Below are positions 1 through 6,899 of a DNA stretch of 9,009 nucleotides, in pieces. A program made the translations under genes and the position numbers. The first letter of the stretch is position 1; each line of letters begins with the position of its first letter. Source of the DNA: JAAXHE01 sp964551635 (GTDB taxonomy: Bacteria; Latescibacterota; UBA2968; GCA-2709665); NCBI GenBank assembly GCA_964551635.1, contig CAZKDZ010000198.1:1-9009 (forward strand), read 5' to 3'. The notes under the pieces are model-generated. The model worked only from the letters and a program-made list of their open reading frames with translations, did no database searches and was not told the origin of the DNA.

Positions 1-1425
1 GACAAGACGTATGTCGAGCGTCTTGACGGCGTCGCGCAAGGGGTCGTGCCCGCAGAAAAGGTTTCGCAACAGCCGCTGATCGAGAAGGATCGGGCCTGGG
101 AAGAGGAGTGGCTGATCGGCGGCTACGTCAACGTTCTGTACGACGACGACGAGGATGCCTTCAAGATGTGGTACGGCGTGAGCCGGAGATTGAGCGAAGC
201 GCGTGGCGAGAGTGCGGACGGGCTGGCCTACGCCGTGTCCCGGGACGGGATCCACTGGGAAAAGCCCGTCCTCAACCTCGTCGAAGACGCCGGAAGCAAA
301 GAGAACAACCTGGTCTTTCCCTTTTTGAGATGGGGGGCCGGGACAGGAGTCATGAAAGACCCCATCGAAACAGACCCGGCCAGGCGCTACAAGATGCTCT
401 TTATGTTTCAGAGTGGAGACATGATATTCGCCGGTATCGTCCAACCGGTCTGTGTGGCGTATTCTGCCGACGGGATTCATTGGGACGTGCCCCAGCGCTG
501 GCTCAACCCGGTCATTCCAGAGGGCTCGGATACCCACCTGATCGCTTATTGGGATGCGAAGATTCGCCGCTACGTCGTTTACCTGCGGGGCCGGCCGAAC
601 GTGCGCATCATCTGTATGGCCGAAAGCGATGATTTCGAAAACTGGACCCCGCGCGAGATCATCGTGGCGCCCGATGAGGATGATCCCCCGCAGGACCGGG
701 AGTTTTACGGCATGAGTTCGCTGGCGTATCGCGGTTTCCGGATCGGCTTCCTGTCCGTGTTTCACACGCTCCACGAGGGGTGGATCGCCCGGAACCGGAT
801 CGAAGACTGGATGCCCGAATGGATGAACCGGATGGACATTCAGTTGACCTACTCGAAGAACGGCCGGACCTGGCATCGGGCGGGCAACCGCGAACCCATT
901 CTGGAATGCGGCCCCCGCGGCAGCCACGACAGTGGCAGTGTCTATCCGTCTCATTCCCCCTTTGTTCGCGGCAACGAGATCTGGGTCTATCACAGTTGCT
1001 CAAACGAATTGCACGGCGAAGGGACGCGCTACGGCGAAGAATCCCGGCGGGGAATCAACCTGGCAAAGATCGAAAAGGATAGGCTGGTCTGCCTGAAGAC
1101 GGAGGCGCAGGGGGTGGTGACCACCGTCCCGCTGAGTATCGACCCCAATGCATTGTGGATCAACGCCGATGCGACCGGCGGGTCAATTCGAGTGGAGATT
1201 GTCGATCCGTTTGACCGGGTCGTGCCGGGTTTTGGCAAAGAAGACTGCATACCCTTCTCAGCGAATGAAACAGAATACAGGGTACAATGGAAAAGCGACC
1301 CGCAAGGCGCAGTCGGGGAAAACGAGGGCGGGCTCGAAGAGAAGATGGTCTCACAGGCGCGCGGGGGACTGAAGGTCAAGGTGTACCTGGACCGCGCCAG
1401 GCTGTTTGCTCTTTACGCGTCCTGA
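1..1425 (+). CDS. GH32/GH43-like five-bladed beta-propeller protein (5' partial)
   Basis: The reading frame is open from the first base to the TGA at 1423-1425, giving 474 visible residues. A GTG at 46 is possible, but the open frame upstream suggests the true start lies before the window. Propeller blades are marked by the repeated motif [DN]GxxW, seen as DGIHW at residues 82-86 and 157-161 and NGRTW at 287-291, with a related DDFENW at 210-215. A DP pair at 120-121 sits where GH32/43-type enzymes often carry a conserved acidic residue. After about residue 365 comes a beta-rich C-terminal domain ending in GGLKVKVYLDRARLFALYA, which resembles the closing strand of the beta-sandwich in GH32-like proteins. 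The family suggests binding or hydrolysis of glycosides, but no substrate can be named and the catalytic residues cannot be assigned securely. The Kelch gene follows 91 bases downstream on the same strand. Confidence 0.75.
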   Translation, partial: DKTYVERLDGVAQGVVPAEKVSQQPLIEKDRAWEEEWLIGGYVNVLYDDDEDAFKMWYGVSRRLSEARGESADGLAYAVSRDGIHWEKPVLNLVEDAGSKENNLVFPFLRWGAGTGVMKDPIETDPARRYKMLFMFQSGDMIFAGIVQPVCVAYSADGIHWDVPQRWLNPVIPEGSDTHLIAYWDAKIRRYVVYLRGRPNVRIICMAESDDFENWTPREIIVAPDEDDPPQDREFYGMSSLAYRGFRIGFLSVFHTLHEGWIARNRIEDWMPEWMNRMDIQLTYSKNGRTWHRAGNREPILECGPRGSHDSGSVYPSHSPFVRGNEIWVYHSCSNELHGEGTRYGEESRRGINLAKIEKDRLVCLKTEAQGVVTTVPLSIDPNALWINADATGGSIRVEIVDPFDRVVPGFGKEDCIPFSANETEYRVQWKSDPQGAVGENEGGLEEKMVSQARGGLKVKVYLDRARLFALYAS

Positions 1426-1505
1426 AGCCATATCGTGGATCAACTCTTACGGCTGCGAATGGAATATGCCGGACTTTCTTCGCAGAATCACAAGTCAGGC
1501 CGCGC

Positions 1506-1510
1506 GGAGG
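1506..1510 (+). promoter_or_regulatory. Ribosome binding site of the Kelch gene
   Basis: GGAGG lies 6 bases before the ATG at 1517. This decides the start against in-frame alternatives further upstream, such as the ATG at 1466 and a TTG/ATG-less extension that overlaps the end of the preceding gene. Confidence 0.75.
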
Positions 1511-1516
1511 TCGACT

Positions 1517-2644
1517 ATGAAGTGGGAACTACTGCATCCCGACCAGGAGCAGGCCGAGGATGTACCCTGCAGGCGGGCGGCCTTCGGCGGGATGTTGACC
1601 TACGATGGATGCGTCTACCTGTTCGGAGGGATCAAAGTGATGTACGGCCGGCCGAAAGGGCCCGGAGATCTTTCCGTCCAGGGCTCGTTAAATGACCTGT
1701 GGCGCTACGACCCGGGTCGAGGCCGGTGGACGCGGCTGGATGACCATGACGGGCGCATCGGGTTCAAACCATCCGATACCAGACCGTGTACCCGGAAGCT
1801 CCCGACCTGGCTGCCCGTGAACGGCAGGCTTTATCTTTTCGGCGGGTCCTCGGTGCGGGGCCCCGGCAAGGGTGAGATCAAGCTGAACGATCTCTGGGCC
1901 TACGATCCGAAGACCGCGACGTGGGAGCTGTTGGAGCCCGGCGACGGGCGCGCATCGGGAATCACGGCGGATGGGCATCGTCCTGCGGGGTTCGGCGGGA
2001 TGGGCGCGGCTGTTCTGGGCGATTGCATGTATCTCATGGGGGGCCATGGCGCGATGACCCACGCACAGCTGTGGACCTACAAGACACCCGCCGGGAAATG
2101 GGAGTACCTGGGGCCTGCATCGAATACAAGCGAAGGTTGGCCGCCGAAGCGATACTGTCCCGCGTTTGCCGCCTGGAACGGCAGGCTCTACCTCTGGGGC
2201 GGTCGGGACAGTCAGGGTCGAGCGCCGGAGTTCTACAACGATCTGTGGGAATACGATCCCGACCGGGGCGCCTGGACCTGCATTGAGGAAAACCGGCCGG
2301 ATGATGTTGCACGGCCTTCCCCCCGGTACGCGGTGGGATACGCTGTGATCGGAGATCACCTGTATCTGTTTGGAGGATACGCAGGAGGGGAAGGGGAGCA
2401 CCCCCAGCTGAACGATCTGTGGCAGTACGATCTTCGTGCCGGCCGGTGGGACTGTCTGTGTCCACACAATGGTGCGAAGGATTACTCTTCCGGCGCCGAA
2501 CGTCCCGGCGTTAAGCGAATCCCCGTTATGGCAGTGGGGGGCGGGTCCGTTTATCTCTTCGGGGGCCTGGATCTGGCTACCGGGCCGCATGGCAAAGGGC
2601 CGCTGGCGGCGTACAACGATTTCTGGCGCGGAACCCCGGCCTGA
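1517..2644 (+). CDS. Kelch-repeat six-bladed beta-propeller protein
   Basis: This is a 375-residue protein made almost wholly of Kelch repeats. The diagnostic di-glycines follow a hydrophobic strand (xxYLFGG and variants) at residues 37-38, 109-110, 175-176, 228-229, 286-287 and 349-350, six in all. Five are followed by NDLWxYD or a close variant and then a W-x(2-3)-L strand. The sixth stops at NDFW (367-370) and lacks its last strand, while the protein begins with MKWELL, which has the missing W..L pattern. The ring is therefore probably closed by the N-terminus. There is no signal peptide or membrane segment, so a cytoplasmic location is likely. Kelch propellers usually bind proteins or act as scaffolds, and some are galactose-oxidase-like or sialate-mutarotase-like enzymes. 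No catalytic residues stand out, so the function is open. It may be co-transcribed with the propeller gene upstream. Confidence 0.88.
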   Translation: MKWELLHPDQEQAEDVPCRRAAFGGMLTYDGCVYLFGGIKVMYGRPKGPGDLSVQGSLNDLWRYDPGRGRWTRLDDHDGRIGFKPSDTRPCTRKLPTWLPVNGRLYLFGGSSVRGPGKGEIKLNDLWAYDPKTATWELLEPGDGRASGITADGHRPAGFGGMGAAVLGDCMYLMGGHGAMTHAQLWTYKTPAGKWEYLGPASNTSEGWPPKRYCPAFAAWNGRLYLWGGRDSQGRAPEFYNDLWEYDPDRGAWTCIEENRPDDVARPSPRYAVGYAVIGDHLYLFGGYAGGEGEHPQLNDLWQYDLRAGRWDCLCPHNGAKDYSSGAERPGVKRIPVMAVGGGSVYLFGGLDLATGPHGKGPLAAYNDFWRGTPA

Positions 2645-2736
2645 CACGGCATTTCCTGGAGTCGATCCCGTATATGCATTCTATGACTGACATCGATCCG
2701 ATCCGGTTCGAGGCGACCTGAATACCGACGGAAATC

Positions 2737-2750
2737 CCCACAGCGGTGGG
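2737..2750 (+). terminator. Short GC-rich hairpin between the Kelch and nucleotidyltransferase genes
   Basis: CCCAC (2737-2741) and GTGGG (2746-2750) can pair around the loop AGCG, followed by TATCTTT. It could be a weak terminator for the Kelch gene. It also covers the only Shine-Dalgarno-like bases (GGTGGG) before the TTG at 2756. The stem is only 5 bp, so this is a tentative call. Confidence 0.2.
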
Positions 2751-2755
2751 TATCT

Positions 2756-3856
2756 TTGGGTCATCTTCGGGGTTCGGGCACGGCGGGGACGTTTTGCGAA
2801 AGTGAGTTCGATTTGTTCAGAGCGGATCTCTTCCGGGCGCACCTGGAGAACTGGGAAAACATCCTCCAGGCGCGAACCGTTGAAGCCATCGAGCGGATCG
2901 CATCGGTTCCCGGCGTTGCGGGTGTGATCCTTGGGGGCAGCGTTGGGCGGGGAATGCCGTGGCCTTTGTCGGATATAGATCTCATCTATATTACTTCCAG
3001 GGAGGCGGCCAACAGTCTGCCCGAAAGAGTGGACGGGCTTGCGTTGTCCATTACACGGGAGTGGTCCCAAGACACGTGGCCGACCTCTGTTGACGCGGGA
3101 CGACTTCATTTCACAGCCGACGAGGCGGACGACTTGATCAAAGGCAGGCGCCATTTGAATGAGCTGGCGGCCAATGAGAGGGTTTTCCATGCGACCGACA
3201 AATGTCACCTCGGTCAATCAGTTCAAGCGTCTGAGGATTGCGATACTCCTGCACTTGTTGCGCTGCTTTCCGATTGTCGATTTCACCCATCGGTTGTCCG
3301 GGCGCGCCAGATCGAGCGACTCAAGCGCGTAACCGGTCTCGCTCGGCGAGTTCAGTCATATCTGGAGGCAGATCGCCTGATCGAAGCAGGGATCTCTATA
3401 CAGGAACTCGCGCGTGTGATAATCCCATATCTGATGGAGAGATGGGGGCATGGAGACCGGTCCTTTGGAAGGGTTTTCACCCGCTTTTGCTATCTGGCTC
3501 GCGAGCACGACGAAGATGCCATTGCGAATCGCCTCATAGGTCTGTTCTCTCTTACGGAGGATGACGTGGAAGCAAGGTACGCCATGGCTCCCGCCACGGT
3601 TGTGGAGCGCCACGTCACATCGTATCCATCCCGCCTGGACGTGGGCGAGGAGTTCACGGAACTCGACGACAAACGCGATGTCCTGTATGCGTACACCTGG
3701 TACGCGGTTCGCAATGGCGAAACGGGTTCGTGGCTCCGCAATGAGGATCTGCACAAGTCTCAGCTCAAGCTGTCGCTGGAACAGACTGCATCCATATGGG
3801 CCGAAGTGGTCTCGAAGGAGCCCCGTAGCGTATCCCGCGAACTCACCCTGGCATAA
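2756..3856 (+). CDS. Pol-beta-superfamily nucleotidyltransferase with helical C-terminal half
   Basis: The N-terminal domain (about residues 30-150 of 366) has the hallmark of the superfamily: GGSVGRG at 60-66 followed by SDIDL at 72-76, giving the two metal-binding aspartates D73 and D75. The third carboxylate is not certain. Such domains transfer a nucleoside monophosphate, often AMP, to a small molecule, protein or tRNA. Residues 178-366 look mainly alpha-helical, as in the helical substrate-binding half of kanamycin or lincosamide nucleotidyltransferases, but I cannot name the subfamily. The frame has a stop at 2684 and contains no ATG before the motif. TTG at 2756 is the likeliest start, with GGTGGG 5 bases upstream. 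A TTG at 2813 would also keep the whole domain. No HEPN-type partner gene is adjacent. The Kelch gene ends 111 bases upstream and the Nudix gene starts 251 bases downstream, so it may be transcribed alone. Confidence 0.78.
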   Translation: MGHLRGSGTAGTFCESEFDLFRADLFRAHLENWENILQARTVEAIERIASVPGVAGVILGGSVGRGMPWPLSDIDLIYITSREAANSLPERVDGLALSITREWSQDTWPTSVDAGRLHFTADEADDLIKGRRHLNELAANERVFHATDKCHLGQSVQASEDCDTPALVALLSDCRFHPSVVRARQIERLKRVTGLARRVQSYLEADRLIEAGISIQELARVIIPYLMERWGHGDRSFGRVFTRFCYLAREHDEDAIANRLIGLFSLTEDDVEARYAMAPATVVERHVTSYPSRLDVGEEFTELDDKRDVLYAYTWYAVRNGETGSWLRNEDLHKSQLKLSLEQTASIWAEVVSKEPRSVSRELTLA

Positions 3857-4107
3857 CACGAGCATCCACAGCTCAGGCCGTCCTTGAATCCGGCCTCCGC
3901 CCAGTCCGGCGTCCACGGGTTCGAAGGTTCCGGAACATCAGGCAACGGGGAAACAGGCTGTTGGACGTCGTCTCGATCTATTTCCATCGGACTGAGGTCC
4001 GATCTTCCTGCTGACCTCCAGGCCAGTTGCCTGTACCGCCACAGCAAAACCGATCCTCTGCAAAATCGAACGATTGTTTGGATTTATTTCCAGGAGATGA
4101 CACTGAT
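3857..4107. other. Intergenic gap with two adjacent palindromes
   Basis: This is a 251-base gap between the nucleotidyltransferase and Nudix genes. Open frames inside it have no family resemblance and no ribosome binding site. The one structure I see is a pair of palindromes, TTCGAA at 3920-3925 and TTCCGGAA at 3928-3935 (10-bp form GTTCCGGAAC at 3927-3936), separated by GG. It might be an operator. No convincing promoter pair was found. Confidence 0.3.
4092..4096 (+). promoter_or_regulatory. Ribosome binding site of the Nudix gene
   Basis: AGGAG lies 11 bases before the ATG at 4108, slightly long spacing but the only good match nearby. It supports this start over the in-frame ATG at 4027, whose 27 extra residues are polar, low in hydrophobics and not typical of a Nudix N-terminus. 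Confidence 0.55.
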
Positions 4108-4563
4108 ATGGGCTTGCGCAATGCTGCAAAGGCTCTCATCCGGAGAGAAGACCGAATCCTCGTGACGGAGAATACCGATGACAAAGGTCTGTGGTACACT
4201 CTGCCGGGAGGGGGTATGAAACCCTGTAAGGAGACACTTCTGGGTGCGCTCAAGCGGGAATGCAAAGAGGAAATCGGGACGGAGGTCGAAGTTGAAGATT
4301 TGGTGTACGTTCGGGAGTACATAACAGATAATTATCCTGATTCCTGGTCAAAGGGAGGCCATCTGGTCGATTTCATCTTCCGATGTTCGGTTCCCGAAGG
4401 ATATGATCCGTCCCGGGCTCCGGAGGGAGATGTGATGCAGGTTGGCGTGAAATGGATGCGCGTTAGTGAACTCAAAAGGCTGAGGTTCTACCCTGGGGCA
4501 CTGCTTGGTCATCTTGAAGCCGGATCCGAATCATCGACGGTCTACCTGGGTGACGTTACTTGA
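4108..4563 (+). CDS. Nudix hydrolase
   Basis: This is a compact single-domain protein of 151 residues, the usual size for MutT-like enzymes. The Nudix box G-x5-E-x7-R-E-U-x-E-E-x-G-U is complete at residues 36-58: G36, E42, R50, E51, E54, E55 and G57, with the glutamates binding the catalytic metal. The first strands (NAAKALIRREDRILVT at 6-20) and the LPGGG turn before the box are typical. Members hydrolyse nucleoside diphosphates linked to another moiety, such as oxidised NTPs, ADP-ribose, dinucleoside polyphosphates or nucleotide sugars. The sequence does not tell which. The lack of a signal peptide indicates a cytosolic enzyme. Two hairpins follow the TGA closely, so transcription may end here before the sigma factor gene. 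The preceding nucleotidyltransferase and this enzyme both act on nucleotides, but the 251-base gap argues against tight translational coupling. Confidence 0.9.
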   Translation: MGLRNAAKALIRREDRILVTENTDDKGLWYTLPGGGMKPCKETLLGALKRECKEEIGTEVEVEDLVYVREYITDNYPDSWSKGGHLVDFIFRCSVPEGYDPSRAPEGDVMQVGVKWMRVSELKRLRFYPGALLGHLEAGSESSTVYLGDVT

Positions 4564-4567
4564 GTCG

Positions 4568-4582
4568 GCCAGGGTACCTGGC
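4568..4582 (+). terminator. Hairpin just after the Nudix gene
   Basis: GCCAGG (4568-4573) and CCTGGC (4577-4582) form a perfect 6-bp stem around GTA, starting 5 bases after the Nudix stop codon. No T tract follows, so it is not a canonical intrinsic terminator. It could stabilise the mRNA end. Confidence 0.3.
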
Positions 4583-4594
4583 AGGGCAATCGGC

Positions 4595-4620
4595 CGGCAC
4601 CGATCGCAGATACCGTGCCG
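4595..4620 (+). terminator. Second inverted repeat after the Nudix gene
   Basis: CGGCAC (4595-4600) and GTGCCG (4615-4620) are perfect inverted repeats with a 14-base loop, followed by TAAGAGTTT. The long loop and weak T run make termination only possible. Confidence 0.2.
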
Positions 4621-4799
4621 TAAGAGTTTGGCAACGCTTTTCGATAGACAGACGCATATAGAAGGCAAAAACAAGAACCCCCAATAAGCCACCCGTTTAA
4701 AGTCCTCCCTCCATTCCTTTCCGTCTACCCGTCTAGAATACCTCACAGGCAGTCCGGATTTCTTCGTACAGCGAAGTCACGCGCTCTTGCGTTTATCTT

Positions 4800-4805
4800 T
4801 ATAAT
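4800..4805 (+). promoter_or_regulatory. Candidate -10 element (TATAAT) of the sigma factor gene
   Basis: This is an exact match to the housekeeping -10 consensus inside the AT-rich part of the gap. At 17-base spacing the -35 position reads TCACGC, which is poor, and there is no extended -10 TG. If used, it would give a leader of about 130 bases before the ATG at 4941. Confidence 0.3.
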
Positions 4806-4854
4806 TCCCTAAAACATTGTTTGTTAAATACTTATGTTTTTCTTCTTCCTCTCA

Positions 4855-4860
4855 GGAACC
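4855..4860 (+). promoter_or_regulatory. GGAACC, resembling an ECF sigma -35 element
   Basis: GGAAC is the typical -35 core recognised by many ECF sigma factors, and here it lies about 80 bases before the preferred start of an ECF sigma gene, where autoregulation is common. No matching -10 such as CGTC or TCTGA is found at 16-17 bases, so this is a weak call. Confidence 0.2.
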
Positions 4861-4930
4861 AGAAAGACACAGGATAAGTACACCCAATGCAATCCAAATG
4901 GGATATTATCGGTGAAGGACTTCATAATCA

Positions 4931-4936
4931 GAGGAG
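4931..4936 (+). promoter_or_regulatory. Ribosome binding site of the sigma factor gene
   Basis: GAGGAG sits 4 bases before the ATG at 4941. The other in-frame ATG, at 4887, has only AGGA 12 bases upstream. The sigma2 domain also begins right after the ATG at 4941, as expected for ECF proteins. Confidence 0.65.
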
Positions 4937-4940
4937 CGAG

Positions 4941-6755
4941 ATGGAGACGCTGAAACCGATATTTGAACGCGCGAAGCAAGGAGATCTGAAGGCCTACGAG
5001 CAGATTGTGGCACACTTTCAGGATCTCGCGGTGGGATACGGGTTCGCGTTGTTGAGGGATTTTCACCTGGCACAGGACGCGGCGCAGGAAGCGTTTACAG
5101 AGGCGTGGGTGAATCTGGAGCGGGTGTACGATGTCTTCGCTTTTCCTGCTTTGTTACGCAAGATCGTGTTCAAATATTGCGATCGGATGACGCGCCGGGG
5201 AAAGAAGGTCGAGATCGTATCGATGGAGCAGCTCGTCGAGATCGCATCGGAAGACCTGCATCCGGATCGGATAACAGAAGAAAACGAGATGCGGCGCCTT
5301 GTGCGAGAAGCGATCGACACATTGCCCGAAAACGAGCGTCAAACCGTGTCTTTGTTCTACGTTTCGGATTATTCACAGAGGGAGGTGGCCGTTTTTCTGG
5401 GTGTGTCAGTCGCCGTCGTGAAGAACCGTTTGCGATCGGCGCGGAAACGGCTCAAGGAAAGGCTATTCGATATGGTGAAAGACAACATATATGAGAACCG
5501 GCCTTCGCGGGACGATCGGTTCATTGACCGTGTGCGAGAAATCCTGGCGCCGGATAAAACGGACCATAGCGAAGGCATTTATGAGTTGCTGGACAAGCGT
5601 TGGAACGCCATCGACCGTCAGTGTCGCGCCGGACGCATTGCACATAGTCACTACGACTGGCGGACGTCGCGGATCGGAATGATGGATGGCGACGTAGTCG
5701 CACACGCGGGCGTTTATGATCTGTCGATGCGCATCGGCAGCGCAACAGTCCGGACCGGGGGCTTCAATCTGCCGACCGTGCATCCACAATATCGGGATGA
5801 GGGGATCTACGCGGAAACAATTCAGGCGGCGCTGGACGCCATGTATGCCCATGGCTATGATATGTCATGTACACGTACCGAACCGCTTGATCGCTTTGCG
5901 AATTTCGGCTACGTGCTTGCCTGGCCGGATCAGGAGACGTATTTTATAGGCACCGAGCACCTGCCCGAAGCAGCACCGGAAATAGAGCTTGAGGAAGTAC
6001 ATGTCAACGTGATTCACGGGCGCAGGGACCTGGCTGAACTTCACAATCGATGGCACGACGGGTTGACCGGCACGACCGTCCGTCCAACGTACCGAAGAGG
6101 CAAATGTCCGCCGGAAGACGACGATCCCTGGACAGCGTACATTTTCAAAGATAATACCGGCCGTGCGGTGGGTTATCTCTACGATGGCCCGAGCATGAAG
6201 AAAGAACACGAGGGGCGCGCCCTCCGTCATACGGATTCAGCCGGTCATCCGGAACAGATCCTGCGCGTTTTGGGGCAACTTGCCCGGCAATACGATGGAC
6301 CCCGGGTGGAATTCGTCCGACTCCCGTGGCACAGCGCGTTGGCACGACGCGTGCGCCAATTGCCTCATCTTTACGAAGCGAGAAACCACAATGGCCGGAC
6401 CGGGAACCAGATCCGCATCATCAACCTGGAGACGACGCTGAGCAAGATCGCACCGGAATTATCTCGACGATTACGTAAATCGCATCTCAGAGAATTCATG
6501 GGCACATTACGGATTTCCATCCCGGATCAATCTGCAATTCTATTCATCGACGGTGGTGAAGTCTCTGTGCAACCTGGTGGCAAAGCAGATAACACCATTG
6601 AGAGTGGCCATGAGTTTGCACAAATCATTATTGGAAAAGAAGCGCCAATTGAGATTGCCGATCGGTCGGACATGTTGCTTACCGGCGATGCGGCAGAGCT
6701 CCTGGATGCCCTCTTTCCTGCCCAACATCCGCAGATGCCGAATGAAGATCTATAA
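4941..6755 (+). CDS. ECF sigma factor fused to an Eis-like GNAT/SCP2 module
   Basis: This is a 604-residue fusion; ordinary ECF factors are about 160-220. Residues 12-85 form sigma2, with DAAQEAF at 46-52 as in region 2.2. Residues 118-175 form sigma4, with a helix-turn-helix in YSQREVAVFLGVSVAVVKNR (144-163). Together they should bind core RNA polymerase and promoter DNA. From about 210 the protein resembles Eis-type acetyltransferases: a GNAT domain (about 210-335) with HPQYRDEGI (281-289) and NFGYVLAW (321-328), a second GNAT-like region (about 350-480), and an SCP2-type domain (about 495-595) with LFIDGGEVSVQPGG and the late LFPAQHP. Eis enzymes acetylate amines such as aminoglycosides. 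Here the acetyl-CoA loop reads RDEGIY rather than R-G-x-G-[IV]-[AG], so the module may bind a ligand instead of catalysing. It has no membrane segment and no adjacent anti-sigma gene. The sigma part is certain and the Eis part likely. An alternative ATG at 4887 would add 18 residues. Confidence 0.85.
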   Translation: METLKPIFERAKQGDLKAYEQIVAHFQDLAVGYGFALLRDFHLAQDAAQEAFTEAWVNLERVYDVFAFPALLRKIVFKYCDRMTRRGKKVEIVSMEQLVEIASEDLHPDRITEENEMRRLVREAIDTLPENERQTVSLFYVSDYSQREVAVFLGVSVAVVKNRLRSARKRLKERLFDMVKDNIYENRPSRDDRFIDRVREILAPDKTDHSEGIYELLDKRWNAIDRQCRAGRIAHSHYDWRTSRIGMMDGDVVAHAGVYDLSMRIGSATVRTGGFNLPTVHPQYRDEGIYAETIQAALDAMYAHGYDMSCTRTEPLDRFANFGYVLAWPDQETYFIGTEHLPEAAPEIELEEVHVNVIHGRRDLAELHNRWHDGLTGTTVRPTYRRGKCPPEDDDPWTAYIFKDNTGRAVGYLYDGPSMKKEHEGRALRHTDSAGHPEQILRVLGQLARQYDGPRVEFVRLPWHSALARRVRQLPHLYEARNHNGRTGNQIRIINLETTLSKIAPELSRRLRKSHLREFMGTLRISIPDQSAILFIDGGEVSVQPGGKADNTIESGHEFAQIIIGKEAPIEIADRSDMLLTGDAAELLDALFPAQHPQMPNEDL

Positions 6756-6774
6756 GATTCTCAGTGTGTCGTTT

Positions 6775-6810
6775 CACCCAAACGGCCCTGCGTGTCTCAT
6801 TGACTGGGTG
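6775..6810 (+). other. Inverted repeat downstream of the sigma factor gene
   Basis: CACCCA (6775-6780) and TGGGTG (6805-6810) can pair with a 24-base loop in the 144-base gap before the next gene. There is no T tract. It may be chance or a weak transcript-end structure. Confidence 0.18.
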
Positions 6811-6899
6811 CCAAAAGCCTCATACACTGATTGATGAAGTGCCGCTTCTGCAATGCTTGTAAGTTAGCGGACATCGACCGTGAGCAGAGTGCGAACTGT

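Larger units (their letters stand above)
4564..4886. other. Intergenic region of 323 bases before the sigma factor gene
   Basis: No credible gene is seen on either strand. The left part is GC-rich and holds two hairpins. From about 4690 it becomes distinctly AT-rich and pyrimidine-rich, unlike the flanking genes, and contains a perfect TATAAT (4800-4805), a T/C tract (about 4834-4852) and a GGAACC (4855-4860). It most likely carries the promoter and leader of the sigma factor gene. Confidence 0.45.

Noticed and set aside
659..1003. Minus-strand open frame of 114 codons inside the GH-like gene, and several similar ones inside the Kelch gene (for example 1688-2647).
   Set aside because: They are Arg/Pro/Ser-rich shadows of GC-rich coding sequence, with no ribosome binding site and no recognisable motif. 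The plus-strand genes they overlap are well supported.
2756..3856. MNT/HEPN-type toxin-antitoxin pair.
   Set aside because: MNT antitoxins are much shorter and are encoded beside a HEPN gene. Here the nucleotidyltransferase has 366 residues and no small partner gene.
4531..4746. Minus-strand frame of 71 codons in the gap after the Nudix gene, with a short hydrophobic stretch.
   Set aside because: It runs antisense into the Nudix gene, has no ribosome binding site, and its composition looks random.
4887..4940. Longer sigma factor starting at the ATG at 4887.
   Set aside because: It has a weaker, badly spaced ribosome binding site, and the added residues do not resemble sigma2. It remains possible and is noted with the gene.
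6834..6899. Cysteine-containing N-terminal extension (MKCRFCNACK) of the second nucleotidyltransferase, which could be a small zinc knuckle.
   Set aside because: There is no ribosome binding site before 6834, the CxxC appears only once in a usable form, and the family's conserved region starts after the ATG at 6900.
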